Shown: positions 42,775-50,837, counted from the stretch's first letter. The stretch is DNA of 64,000 nucleotides from Labilibaculum sp041595635 (GCF_041595635.1 NZ_JBFHJW010000012.1:16562-80561); one strand, 5' to 3'. Notes: generated by a model from the sequence alone, not told the origin. Numbers and translations: made by a program.

Positions 42775-43698
42775 ATGCAACAATGGGCTTCTAAAATAAT
42801 ATTAAATCGAAACTTTATTCTTGTTTTGGCAGTTGTTTTGGGATTGCTGATTCCTAATGGAGCTCATTGGTTAAAAGACTATACTTTTTACATTTTGGCT
42901 TTGGTAATGACATTTTCAACAACGGGGATTTCAACAAAGGCCATGTTTCCATTAAAAGAGATGATTGTGCCAATGTTAATGGCTTCCTTTTTGAATTACA
43001 TCGTTTTTGGTGCTGTAATTATTAGTTTGTCGTATTGGTTAATGCCTACTCCTGAGCTATTTCTTGGTTTTGTGGTAATTGCCGCAACTCCGGCAGGGGT
43101 TGCAGTGATTCCTTTTACTCATATTTTAGGTGGTGATTTAAAGTACGCGATTGTTGGGGTTTTGGGAGCTTTTATTTCCTCTGTGTTTTTTGCTCCCCTT
43201 GTGATTGGCCTTTTTACCGATTCGGATGGGGGAATTAATTCAATGCATCTTTTTATAATGATGGTAAAGTTGGTGTTGCTTCCGTTGCTGATATCCAGAT
43301 TGTTATTGTGGAAGCCAATTCTGCCTGTTGTAGTGCGGGTGCGTGGGCGAATTGTTGATTGGGGGTTTGCTCTGTTAATTTTTACTGCTGTAGGTCTCAA
43401 TCGGCACGTATTTTTTTCTAATTTTGATGTACTCTTTTGGGTTTCGTTGGTTTTATTCGTGAGCATATTTGTTTTAGGCTGGCTCTACGAATTATTTTGC
43501 TGGAAGCTGGCTATTTCAGCACCTGTGGCCGTGGCACAAAATTTATTGCTAACTATTAAAAGCTCGGGTTTTGCAGTGGTAACGGCATTGAGTTTGTTTG
43601 GAACCGAGGCGGCTATTCCTTCAGCGGTTATGGCAGTATTCGTGCTCATGTATTTGCTCTATTTGTCCATCCGTAAAGAGTATTTTAAAGCTAAATAA
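42775..43698 (+). CDS. BASS-superfamily membrane transporter (bile acid:Na+ symporter-like)
   Basis: A 307-residue inner-membrane protein with 9-10 predicted helices and short loops. NGAHWLKDYTFYILALVMTFSTTGIS, VIAATPAGVAVIPFTHILGGD and KSSGFAVVTALSLFGTEAAIPSAVMAVFV match the two inverted repeats of the bile acid/arsenite/riboflavin transporter (BART) superfamily. The PAGVAVIPF and EAAIPSAVM segments correspond to the crossover regions that form the transport site. Substrate is unknown: organic anions are usual, and arsenite is unlikely because no ars genes are nearby. It lies 36 bases before the MBL gene and may be co-transcribed with it. Confidence 0.78.
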   Translation: MQQWASKIILNRNFILVLAVVLGLLIPNGAHWLKDYTFYILALVMTFSTTGISTKAMFPLKEMIVPMLMASFLNYIVFGAVIISLSYWLMPTPELFLGFVVIAATPAGVAVIPFTHILGGDLKYAIVGVLGAFISSVFFAPLVIGLFTDSDGGINSMHLFIMMVKLVLLPLLISRLLLWKPILPVVVRVRGRIVDWGFALLIFTAVGLNRHVFFSNFDVLFWVSLVLFVSIFVLGWLYELFCWKLAISAPVAVAQNLLLTIKSSGFAVVTALSLFGTEAAIPSAVMAVFVLMYLLYLSIRKEYFKAK

Positions 43699-43734
43699 AC
43701 TGTTTTATTGGGCTGACTCAGATTAGATATTCGT

Positions 43735-44502
43735 ATGTTGAAATTAACTTTTTTAGGAACCGGAACTTCGCAAGGAGTTCCCATTATTGCCTGTAAGTGC
43801 CCTGTTTGTTTGTCTAAAAATCCGAAGGATAAGCGTTTGCGTTCTTCGGTATTGATTCATGTCGATGGTCAAAATTTAGTGGTCGATTCTGGTCCTGATT
43901 TCAGATATCAGATGTTGCGAGCCGGGGTCGAGAATATTTCTGCAATTCTTTTCACTCACGAGCACAAGGATCATACAGCCGGTTTGGATGATATTCGGGC
44001 CTTTAATTGGGTCAATAAAAAAGCCGTTGCTATCTATGCCGAAAAAAGGGTGCAGGAATCCTTAAAAATGGAATTTTCCTATGTTTTTGCGGATTTTAAG
44101 TACCCCGGGATTCCTCAAATGAAGCTTATCGATTTAAATAATGAGCCTTTTCATATCAATGGAACCAGCATACAGCCTATTCGGGTGAGGCACCTAAAAC
44201 TTCCGGTTTATGGATTTAGAATTGGCGACTTGGCTTACATTACCGATGCGAATTACATTTCGGCAGAGGAAAAAGAAAAACTGAAGGGCTTAAAAGTTTT
44301 GGTTTTGAATGCTCTGCGAAAAGAAAAGCATCTTTCGCATTTTACTCTTGACGAGGCACTTGCTATTGTTCGGGAATTGAAGCCTGAGAAAGCTTATTTA
44401 ACTCACATTAGCCACCAAATGGGCTTTCACGATGAGGTGCAAGCTCAATTGCCTGATAATGTATTTTTAGCTTACGATGAGTTGGAAATAGAGGTTGACT
44501 AA
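43735..44502 (+). CDS. metallo-beta-lactamase-fold hydrolase, PhnP/RNase Z-like
   Basis: A 255-residue cytoplasmic MBL-fold phosphodiesterase. LGTGTSQGVPIIACKCPVCLS is the PhnP-type start with paired Cys residues. The metal motif is THEHKDHTAGLDD (HxHxDH), followed by DSGPDFRYQM, the VRHLKLPVYGFRIG strand, YITDANYI and LTHISHQMG. PhnP cleaves cyclic ribose phosphodiesters, but this relative is not in a phn operon and is a common housekeeping gene in Bacteroidota (often annotated as a phosphoribosyl 1,2-cyclic phosphate phosphodiesterase). The exact substrate is unknown. Confidence 0.85.
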   Translation: MLKLTFLGTGTSQGVPIIACKCPVCLSKNPKDKRLRSSVLIHVDGQNLVVDSGPDFRYQMLRAGVENISAILFTHEHKDHTAGLDDIRAFNWVNKKAVAIYAEKRVQESLKMEFSYVFADFKYPGIPQMKLIDLNNEPFHINGTSIQPIRVRHLKLPVYGFRIGDLAYITDANYISAEEKEKLKGLKVLVLNALRKEKHLSHFTLDEALAIVRELKPEKAYLTHISHQMGFHDEVQAQLPDNVFLAYDELEIEVD

Positions 44503-44506
44503 GGGG

Positions 44507-45691
44507 CTACTTCGTGTTGCGTTTTTCTGTTAGGCTCATTAGTATCACACTTATTCCGCCACAAAGAAAGAAAATGATGCCAGCAAGTACCAGTGCCGAT
44601 GAGAGACTAAAATGATCGGTGTACCAGCCAAGAAATGGACCAATAATGGCAAAACAGATTCGAATGATGAAGTTTCGAAGCGATAGTACTGTTGCTCTCA
44701 TCTCCGATTGGGTGATCTGATTGATGTAGTTTTTAAGCACAGGAGTTGCAATTCCTCTCACAAAATAGAAAAAGAAGAACACCGCTACTCCTACCATGGA
44801 ATGAAACAAACCACTAAACAGAAAGCCTGCTGATATTCCCACAACAATAAAGAATGAAGTCTTCGTTTTGCCTAAGTAAGCTTCTATTTTATAGGCGTAA
44901 AGAGCTACAAAACCTACGGTCAGGTTAAGTAGAGTCCAAATTACACCAATGGTACTAACTTCTAAATGTAAATCTCGAAGGTAGGGCTGAATGAACCAGG
45001 CAAGTGTGAGTGTGGCACAGCCAATAACCGATGAAAGAACAATATTCCAACGCAACTGAACATTGTCCCAAAGAGAGAATTTTACAATGCTTAGGATATG
45101 CTGGAAACCAACTTTAACTTTTGCCGTATTCTGATTTGGATCGATCAAAAAAATAGATGCAGGAATGGCAGTGAAAGCAATGAACGACTGAAAAATAAAG
45201 GGAGTTCTCAGGCTGATGAGCGCTAAGCTTCCGCCAGCAATTCCTGCCAGAGCTTCGGCAAAATTACCAACCGACATAATTCTGCTTTCCTGTTTCAAAT
45301 ATTCCTTTTCTTTTTTCATTTTCAGCAAACTATCATATAGCATAGCTGAATCGGAGCCAGAAATAAAGCTACTACCAATTCCCAGTGTTAATTCTGCCAA
45401 TAAAAAACCGCTAAAATTAGAGGTGAAGGAATAAATGATAAAACCAATACAGCCTAAAATGGAACCTAAAATCAATGATTTTTTGCGTCCCCATACATCA
45501 GCAATGTAACCCGATGGAATTTCCAGAATAACCACCGCCACGGAATAAATTCCTTTTAGAGTGAGTACGTCTTGCATGTTCAAACCATTTTCCTGATAAA
45601 AAAGTACAATAATAGGCATGGTGAGCATGAACCACTTAGAAATCTTTATCAGATAAAGTTTTGGAATGTTCCCGGAAATTGATCTTGTCAT
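44507..45691 (-). CDS. MFS transporter, drug/unknown solute type
   Basis: A 394-residue inner-membrane protein with about 12 helices. The MFS loop 2-3 motif is GYIADVWGRKKSLILGS. Helix 4-5 contains LGIGSSFISGSDSAMLYDSLLKM, a pattern seen in Bacteroidota MFS efflux-like proteins that carry a G(S/T)DSAxLYD segment. It is convergent with the MBL gene, with 4 bases between the stops. Substrate unknown. A TATCTTTG promoter box lies 17 bases before the start. Confidence 0.85.
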   Translation of the reverse strand: MTRSISGNIPKLYLIKISKWFMLTMPIIVLFYQENGLNMQDVLTLKGIYSVAVVILEIPSGYIADVWGRKKSLILGSILGCIGFIIYSFTSNFSGFLLAELTLGIGSSFISGSDSAMLYDSLLKMKKEKEYLKQESRIMSVGNFAEALAGIAGGSLALISLRTPFIFQSFIAFTAIPASIFLIDPNQNTAKVKVGFQHILSIVKFSLWDNVQLRWNIVLSSVIGCATLTLAWFIQPYLRDLHLEVSTIGVIWTLLNLTVGFVALYAYKIEAYLGKTKTSFFIVVGISAGFLFSGLFHSMVGVAVFFFFYFVRGIATPVLKNYINQITQSEMRATVLSLRNFIIRICFAIIGPFLGWYTDHFSLSSALVLAGIIFFLCGGISVILMSLTEKRNTK

Positions 45692-45708
45692 GGTGCGCGT
45701 TTGAGTTG

Positions 45709-45716
45709 CAAAGATA
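45709..45716 (-). promoter_or_regulatory. TAnnTTTG promoter element for the MFS gene
   Basis: The minus strand reads TATCTTTG, 17 bases before ATG 45691. Confidence 0.5.
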
Positions 45717-45986
45717 CTCGCACAAACGAAATAGAAAAACCCTGCACTTCATTGATGGGAAAATAAAGCCATATTATTTGTGCAGGTTCAAGGGGTGATG
45801 ATGTTTTTACTGCTGATTTTCAGAAGGGACTTGTTTTTATGGGCGAAATACGCTTTAGAATACCGTTTTTACCGGATAGCTTGTTGCAAATAATAAAATG
45901 CAAAGACCTTATAGACTGTATAAGAGCTGGGGTCTAAGCTCTTACTTGTGTGTGGGTGATTTTTACTGAAAAAAAACAGTCATTTA
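45717..45986. other. non-coding stretch before the tRNA-Arg pair
   Basis: No gene is seen. Two weak inverted repeats are visible: CTGCAC/GTGCAG near 45742-45786 and TAAGAGC/GCTCTTA at about 45920-45944. Neither has a T-run. Confidence 0.4.
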
Positions 45987-46019
45987 TTTGCTTGGCAAAG
46001 CAATAAATACCTATATTTG
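45987..46019 (+). promoter_or_regulatory. promoter of the tRNA-Arg pair
   Basis: TTTG and TATATTTG are separated by 21 bases, ending 19 bases before the first tRNA-Arg. This is a good Bacteroidota-type promoter. Confidence 0.65.
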
Positions 46020-46038
46020 CATCGCCTTTTAAGGGAAT

Positions 46039-46113
46039 GGTCCAGTAGCTCAGTTGGATTAGAGCAATAGCCTTCTAAGCTATAGGTCCCAGGTTCGAGC
46101 CCTGGCTGGATCA
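46039..46113 (+). tRNA. tRNA-Arg (anticodon UCU), copy 1
   Basis: Cloverleaf with acceptor GGTCCAG/CTGGATC (one G-U pair), D-arm AGCTCAGTTGGATTAGAGC, anticodon stem ATAGC/GCTAT with loop CTTCTAA, and T-loop GGTTCGAGCCC. CCA is not encoded. Confidence 0.95.
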
Positions 46114-46156
46114 CTCATTTTTTTAAAGGCAATAAGAATAAAAAGAAAACAAGGAC

Positions 46157-46231
46157 GGTCCAGTAGCTCAGTTGGATTAGAGCAATAGCCTTCTAAGCTA
46201 TAGGTCCCAGGTTCGAGCCCTGGCTGGATCA
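46157..46231 (+). tRNA. tRNA-Arg (anticodon UCU), copy 2
   Basis: Identical over all 75 bases to copy 1, which lies 118 bases upstream. Shares its promoter and is followed directly by a terminator. Confidence 0.95.
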
Positions 46232-46233
46232 CG

Positions 46234-46267
46234 AAAAAGGATGACATTTATGTCATCCTTTTTTTTG
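46234..46267 (+). terminator. terminator of the tRNA-Arg pair
   Basis: AAAGGATGACAT and ATGTCATCCTTT pair around a tiny loop and run into T8. Confidence 0.9.
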
Positions 46268-46369
46268 TTTCTATTCCTCTTATTTTCCGAGAATACTCAA
46301 AATAAACCTTACGTGCTGGCTAATTACAGAGTGCATATCGCTTAGCACAGTAAGCTTACAAGCTAATTG

Positions 46370-47647
46370 CTAAAACGTAAATCCTAAATTCAGACTAACT
46401 AACCAGGCGTTTAAGCCATCACTTCGGTCGTAGTAGGCGGTTCGCAGGCCAATACTTTTAAGTTGGGCCATTTTATTTTTTCGAAAAGGAGATTTAAAAT
46501 TACTGATTCCCATTATCGGGGAATATTGAAACCCAATCCCGACTTTGTAGCTGTCAAAATCCGATAAATCGTAGTCGGAGGTATAAAATTCGGCACTCGA
46601 ACTGGCCGTTCCAAATTCATAAAAATCGTCGGCAGCAGTTTGTGTATGATACCTGAAAAAGGGAGCGGCAATAAAAGATGGCGAGAGCATCATGGGAAGT
46701 TCTATGCTGGCCGTGTGTGCCGTAATTCCCCAGCTATCGGAATAGAATCGATAGAATGTTTTAAGTCGCATAAAGTCACTTAGGTAGTAGCTCCATCGCA
46801 TGGAAACGGGAATTTTAATTCTGCTATCATCCAGGCGTTCGATGTGGCTTCTTGTGGCCAATTCGCTTTTGTTGTCGGCATAGGCAAAAGCATCATCGAA
46901 AAATACGCGATGAAAAGGCGTAGATAGGAGTCCGCTTTGCGAGACCACTTCTGTTGAAAACAGCACTTGCAGTCGCTTGTTGATGACCTGAGAATACGAT
47001 AAGCCGAATTTTAAAGTAGTTCGCACATCATCGCTAAGGTTAGCCTCGCTGGTTCCTCTTAATTCGGTTGGATAAAGCAATGTCCAGCTGTCACTCATGT
47101 AGGAAGCATCCAAGCTAAGGGAACGGTTCTGATCTTGGGAGTTCAGGCTGTAGGAGCCACCAAAATTGTAGGAACTCACGTCGTATTCCTGCGAAAATCC
47201 GGCCTGAACGCTATAGGCATTGGGGGAATTTTTTAGCTGGCGCGAATAGGCTGCATTCAAATGCGCCCGGGCATCTGAGCTCGAGGCAGAGGACTTGTGT
47301 GTGTCGAAGTAATCGATATTATCGGTGGAAGCCGACGAGTAGATGTCGATTCCAAAATTCAGATCGAGGCTCGATAGTGAATCCATCGGGATGTGAACCA
47401 CAAAACTAGGCGCTACATTGCTCAGTTCTTCGGTTCCCTGTCCTCCTGTTACCGGCGAATGATCTCCATCCTGATCGTAATAGTTCATGAGGAAGTTGAC
47501 TTCTGTTTCCTGATAGTTTTCCGGGGATTTTATCTTTTTGCTGTTTTTTTCCTGTTTGTCGTCTATGCTGTTTGTATCGTTTTGCGCATTTGTAGTGATG
47601 GCAAGAGATAAGAGCAGGATCAGCGAGAGTGTTGTTCTTAATTGCAT
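46370..47647 (-). CDS. DUF3570 outer-membrane beta-barrel protein
   Basis: A 425-residue protein with a Sec signal (MQLRTTLSLILLLSLAITTNAQ), an acidic/polar linker and then a long run of amphipathic beta strands ending in Phe (LVSLNLGFTF), typical of an outer-membrane barrel. It matches the DUF3570 pattern, beginning with VNFLMNYYDQDGDHSPVTGGQGTE and continuing with SLDASYMSDSWTLLYPTELRG-like strands. Its start overlaps the end of the DUF4266 gene by 10 bases. It is the last gene of the thioredoxin-ApbE-DUF4266-DUF3570 operon. No function is established that I know of; export or outer-membrane handling of the operon product is a guess. Confidence 0.85.
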   Translation of the reverse strand: MQLRTTLSLILLLSLAITTNAQNDTNSIDDKQEKNSKKIKSPENYQETEVNFLMNYYDQDGDHSPVTGGQGTEELSNVAPSFVVHIPMDSLSSLDLNFGIDIYSSASTDNIDYFDTHKSSASSSDARAHLNAAYSRQLKNSPNAYSVQAGFSQEYDVSSYNFGGSYSLNSQDQNRSLSLDASYMSDSWTLLYPTELRGTSEANLSDDVRTTLKFGLSYSQVINKRLQVLFSTEVVSQSGLLSTPFHRVFFDDAFAYADNKSELATRSHIERLDDSRIKIPVSMRWSYYLSDFMRLKTFYRFYSDSWGITAHTASIELPMMLSPSFIAAPFFRYHTQTAADDFYEFGTASSSAEFYTSDYDLSDFDSYKVGIGFQYSPIMGISNFKSPFRKNKMAQLKSIGLRTAYYDRSDGLNAWLVSLNLGFTF

Positions 47648-47865
47648 CCGCAGCCTCCTCCCGATTTTCCTCCGTTGGCACCAGCAGCACCTTCGCGATA
47701 GGCTTCAAAATTCGTTTCGTACACTTCTAGTTTTTTTGCCTGAAGTGCCATTTCTTCATCGTTCAGGTAGGTTTTTTGATAGGCTGCTACTGAAACGCAG
47801 CTGTTCATTGCAAGCAATGCAACAAAACCCACAAGAAGAAGATTGATTTTTCTATTTTTTTTCAT
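47638..47865 (-). CDS. DUF4266 small lipoprotein with C-terminal Gly/Cys tail
   Basis: A 75-residue lipoprotein. The signal MKKNRKINLLLVGFVALLAMNSC has the lipid Cys at 23. The short mature part has a helix (LNDEEMALQAKKLEVYETNFEAYREGA) and a tail GANGGKSGGGCGCN that ends at the stop codon. The DUF4266 family is recognised by this helix and the terminal Gly-Gly-Cys-Gly-Cys-Asn. The tail could bind a metal, carry a cofactor or be processed; I know of no demonstrated role. It lacks an evident ApbE flavinylation motif (a DgxtSAT-like site). It lies between apbE (16 bases) and the DUF3570 gene (overlap). Confidence 0.85.
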   Translation of the reverse strand: MKKNRKINLLLVGFVALLAMNSCVSVAAYQKTYLNDEEMALQAKKLEVYETNFEAYREGAAGANGGKSGGGCGCN

Positions 47866-47881
47866 TTCTAAATTCTATTGG

Positions 47882-48892
47882 TCAATTTTTATTGTTGGTT
47901 TCCTGATATTCTAATTGCAAATGCTGTGAGGTGATCAGTTTTTGGTCGTCGGTCACCAATATGCATTCTATTCCATTTAGCTGATTGATCAGCTCGAGTC
48001 CTTTCTCTTTTCCCAGCACAAAAACGGATGTGGCCAGTGCATCGGCCAATTCTGCATCGGGGCAAATGATGCTCACGCTGCTGAGGCCTTTTACCGGATA
48101 TCCCGTTCTGGGATCGATAATATGAGAGTATCGTTCTCCCTTGAATTCTACAAATTTTTCGTAGTTGCCCGAAGTCACCACTGCCGTTTCGCTGATGGTG
48201 AGCCAGGAGTAGATTTGTTCTTTGTTTTTGGGGTTGGCAATGCCAATTTTCCACTCTTTTCCTCCGGCATCTTTTCCCCAGCTGATCAAATCGCCCGAAG
48301 CGTTTACCAGTGCTCCATCGAGTCCCATGGTAGATAGTAGGCTTAGTGCTTTATTGGCAGCGTAACCTTTCCCAATTGCACCAAAGCCAATTTTCATTCC
48401 TTTTTCTTTTAGAAAGACAGTTCTGTTTTTGGCATCGAGAATAATGTTGTTGAAATTGATTTTAGAGACCGAAGCAGCTACAGTGGCCGAATCGGGCATA
48501 TCAGTCATGCTGCCGTCGAATTTCCAGATTTTATCCATAGAAGCATAGGAAATATCGAAAGCGCCATGGGTAAGCCTGGATATTTTTAAGGAGCGACGGA
48601 TGAGGTTGAATAACTCCTGATCGACCTGAACGGGACCAATGCCGGCGTTTGCAACAATCGCACTGGTTTGAGAATTGGGATCCCATGAAGAAATTAGATC
48701 CTCAATTCGTTGGATTTCCGTAATGCCTGCCTGTATGGCTTGTTGCGCTTTGTCCTTGTCGCTACTAACTGCAGTGATTTCGAAACGTGAGCCCATTAGT
48801 AGGAGAACATCGGTGTACGATTGATTGTTTTGTCCTTTGGCCGAAAAAAACATTCCTTCGGCAAGGACAAGAAAAATCCATAAATATTTCAT
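47882..48892 (-). CDS. apbE: ApbE family FAD:protein FMN transferase
   Basis: Exported flavin transferase that links FMN from FAD to a Thr or Ser of target proteins, Mg-dependent. It has 336 aa with a signal peptide ending near FFSAKGQ. MGSRFEITAVSSD is the family start. KMKIGFGAIGKGYAANKALSLL is the flavin-binding motif, GALVNASGDLISWG a conserved strand, and YSHIIDPRTGYPV the metal/phosphate motif. It follows the thioredoxin-like gene by 6 bases. No protein in this operon carries a clear flavinylation site, so its target may be elsewhere or may be unconventional. Confidence 0.93.
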   Translation of the reverse strand: MKYLWIFLVLAEGMFFSAKGQNNQSYTDVLLLMGSRFEITAVSSDKDKAQQAIQAGITEIQRIEDLISSWDPNSQTSAIVANAGIGPVQVDQELFNLIRRSLKISRLTHGAFDISYASMDKIWKFDGSMTDMPDSATVAASVSKINFNNIILDAKNRTVFLKEKGMKIGFGAIGKGYAANKALSLLSTMGLDGALVNASGDLISWGKDAGGKEWKIGIANPKNKEQIYSWLTISETAVVTSGNYEKFVEFKGERYSHIIDPRTGYPVKGLSSVSIICPDAELADALATSVFVLGKEKGLELINQLNGIECILVTDDQKLITSQHLQLEYQETNNKN

Positions 48893-48898
48893 GTCGAT

Positions 48899-49342
48899 TT
48901 ATTGGATAAAAGACTGTATGTGTTGAACGTATTCAGCAGGAGAAATGCTTTTGTATCCTGTTTTTCCCAAAACATTGGCTTCGCTGTCGAATAGCAGAAT
49001 GGTTGGAAATTGGCCATTCGGATTGTATTGAGCAGCCAGCTTTTCGTTGATGGAAGTTTGTTCGTCGGACAATTTGTTTTTCTTCAAGCGAGGAAAATCA
49101 ACATTCAGAATAATCAGTTCTTTATCGGCAAATTGCGCAAATTCATGACTGCTTAGAATGGTTTTCTTTAGTAGAATGCAGGATCGGCACCAGTCTGATC
49201 CTGAAAAATTTACAAATACATGTTTGTTTTCAAGCTTGGCTTTTGCGAGAGCTTCCTCTAAATTGTTTTGGGCACTGCCGCTTACCGAATTTATCAGGCT
49301 AATGGCGATAAACAGAATGGCAATTTGTGTGATTCTTTTCAT
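48899..49342 (-). CDS. exported thioredoxin-family protein
   Basis: A 147-residue secreted or periplasmic thioredoxin-fold protein. Start MKRITQIAILFIAISLINSVSGSAQ (49342) gives a clean signal peptide; the longer in-frame start at 49423 puts charged residues in front of it. The active site is SDWCRSCILLKK (Cys52, Cys55) and the cis-Pro loop is GQFPTILLFD. This resembles DUF255/thioredoxin_7-like proteins. It is first in the operon with apbE, DUF4266 and DUF3570 and could keep the Cys tail of the DUF4266 lipoprotein reduced (inference). Confidence 0.87.
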   Translation of the reverse strand: MKRITQIAILFIAISLINSVSGSAQNNLEEALAKAKLENKHVFVNFSGSDWCRSCILLKKTILSSHEFAQFADKELIILNVDFPRLKKNKLSDEQTSINEKLAAQYNPNGQFPTILLFDSEANVLGKTGYKSISPAEYVQHIQSFIQ

Positions 49343-49551
49343 AAATCTGATCTTAGTGTTCTCTTTATTTACCAGTGTGGTGAATATTTTCTGAATCAAA
49401 TGTATAAAAAAAACATCTTGCACGACATAAATTAATCTTAAAATATGTAAAAATGTTTATATTTAGATTCTAACATTTTAGAACAACAAGTTGTAAACCT
49501 CAAGTAAGCTGGTCGTAAATTGCTGACAGCTTCATGCTAAAACTTCAGTAA

Positions 49552-50100
49552 TTAAAGGCGAATTCCCTTGTTGTGAAGGATGGTTTTTACTTCGTTGCCA
49601 AAAGTTGATTTTTGCAAAGCGACCATGGCATCAATTTTATCATTGCCAATATTTAGTAGGCCCAAAAGAATATAGGCGGAGTTGCGATCGGCAGGAGCAT
49701 CTTTTACCAGTTCGAGTAGAATGTTGGCCCCCGAATAGAATTCTTTATTGGAAAGCACCGATAAATTTACGAAAAACTGGCTGGCTGCTTCAATTACAGT
49801 TCCTTCTTCTTCTACCTGAATAAAAGGGAAGAGAGCCATGATTGCCCGGGTTTTCTTTTTTCGAATAAAGGCACTCAAAGCACTTAGCATTTTAAGACGT
49901 TCTTCGCAGCTGGTAAGGGATTGTAAATGTTCGTACATCTGAAAAAGAATGGGAATCATCTTCTTATTTTGGCTTTCTCCATAAAGCAAACAGGTTCTAA
50001 ATGTCATCATTTGAAATTCATCTTTGCTTAGTTCCCTCCATTTTCCAGGTTCAACAGCCAATCTATCGAGATAGGAATAGTCTTTTTTATTTTCTGCCAT
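49552..50100 (-). CDS. hypothetical all-helical protein (HEAT-like)
   Basis: A 182-residue cytoplasmic protein of unknown function. Start MAENKKDYSYL at 50100 is preferred, because a TATCTTTG promoter box (50122-50129) precedes it; the alternative start at 50124 would lie in the promoter. The sequence is a series of amphipathic helices (MIPILFQMYEHLQSL, ERLKMLSALSAFIRKKKTRAIMALFPFI, AASQFFVNLSVL, NSAYILLGLLNIG), which suggests an armadillo/HEAT-like repeat fold. No catalytic motif or partner gene is evident. Confidence 0.7.
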   Translation of the reverse strand: MAENKKDYSYLDRLAVEPGKWRELSKDEFQMMTFRTCLLYGESQNKKMIPILFQMYEHLQSLTSCEERLKMLSALSAFIRKKKTRAIMALFPFIQVEEEGTVIEAASQFFVNLSVLSNKEFYSGANILLELVKDAPADRNSAYILLGLLNIGNDKIDAMVALQKSTFGNEVKTILHNKGIRL

Positions 50101-50121
50101 GTGCTTTTTTCTAATGTGGCA

Positions 50122-50129
50122 CAAAGATA
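50122..50129 (-). promoter_or_regulatory. TAnnTTTG promoter element for the helical protein
   Basis: The minus strand reads TATCTTTG, 21 bases before ATG 50100. It decides the start. Confidence 0.55.
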
Positions 50130-50209
50130 GAAAATGAATTTCATCTCCAAAGAAGATTGAGGACAGTCAGCCTATTTTATTTGAATATTTCAGGAATACT
50201 GAAATTTGT

Positions 50210-50239
50210 TTTGCAATTGATCCTTTTTTGCTACTTTTG
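50210..50239 (+). promoter_or_regulatory. promoter of tRNA-Leu
   Basis: TTTG and TACTTTTG are separated by 18 bases, ending 8 bases before the tRNA 5' end. Confidence 0.6.
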
Positions 50240-50247
50240 CTAGCCTT

Positions 50248-50331
50248 GCCCAGATGGCGGAATTGGTAGACGCGTCAGCTTGAGGGGCTGGTGACCGCAT
50301 GGTCGTGCAAGTTCGAGTCTTGTTCTGGGCA
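50248..50331 (+). tRNA. tRNA-Leu (anticodon GAG)
   Basis: Cloverleaf with acceptor GCCCAGA/TCTGGGC, D-arm GGCGGAATTGGTAGACGC, anticodon loop TTGAGGG reading GAG, a long variable arm and T-loop GTTCGAGTC. CCA is not encoded. Decayed genes lie just downstream, so the site may have been an integration target. Confidence 0.94.
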
Positions 50332-50353
50332 CCCATCTATTGTTAATGAAAAT

Positions 50354-50391
50354 AAAAAGCACTTAAAGTTAATGACTTAAGTGCTTTTTTT
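50354..50391 (+). terminator. terminator of tRNA-Leu
   Basis: AAAAGCACTTAA and TTAAGTGCTTTT pair around a 10-base loop and run into T7. Confidence 0.85.
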
Positions 50392-50667
50392 ATGTTCGAA
50401 AAAGTCATTTAAATATTCTTTTAACACTGATTTGGAGGGAGAAAATATCAAGCTGGCACGGAAAAGACGAAAATTAACGACCATTCAGGTTTCTGAGCGG
50501 GCAGATATAGACAGAACAACTTTGTATCAAATCGAAAAGGGAAATTCAAAAGTATCCATGGGAGCCTGCTTTAATGAGTTAAGAGTATTGGGTTTACAGG
50601 ATGATTTTTGAAATTGGCTGCAGATGATGCGTTTGGGAGGAAATTACAGGATTTAGATGTGCTGTAA
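50381..50667 (+). pseudogene. frameshifted HipB-like XRE antitoxin
   Basis: The first frame encodes an XRE helix-turn-helix: GENIKLARKRRKLTTIQVSE, then RTTLYQIEKGNSKVSMGA, then ELRVLGLQDD. It stops at TGA right after a run of five T (50605-50609). If one T is added, the frame continues KLAADDAFGRKLQDLDVL and stops at 50667, which is the normal end of HipB-type proteins. The apparent 5' end lies inside the tRNA-Leu terminator, and the true start is unclear. HipB would be the antitoxin and repressor of a HipBA module. The neighbouring hipA is also broken, which argues against a mere sequencing slip. Confidence 0.75.
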
Positions 50668-50706
50668 ATAAAGCGTAGTAAGTTGAAGCTTTATAAGGAG
50701 ACTAAA

Positions 50707-50822
50707 ATGGCGTCGGGAAAAACAGATACATACCTATATGCAGATTGGAAAGCACTGTTGGAACCACAACTTATGTAGGAGCTGAAAGAAAAAAAGAAAA
50801 CGAAGTGGTTTTAAAAGGGATA
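50707..50822 (+). pseudogene. hipA remnant (N-terminal fragment, frameshifted)
   Basis: ATG 50707 opens MASGKTDTYLYADWKALLEP and a few more residues, the typical HipA start (a VYADW-like motif followed by EPxLMG). The frame stops at TAG 50776. A -1 shift continues VGAERKKENEVVLKG, matching the next HipA strand, and then similarity ends. Only about 40 residues of a normal 330-440 aa kinase toxin remain. It directly follows the hipB remnant, so this is a dead HipBA toxin-antitoxin locus. Confidence 0.6.
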
Positions 50823-50837
50823 CTATTCATTGAAAAA

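Noticed and set aside
47406..47846. Several open frames on both strands over the DUF4266/DUF3570 junction
   Set aside because: Shadows of the two real overlapping genes, which have signal peptides and family motifs.
50605..50609. Programmed frameshift in hipB at the T5 run
   Set aside because: Possible in principle, but the neighbouring hipA is truncated and also shifted, so plain decay is the simpler reading.
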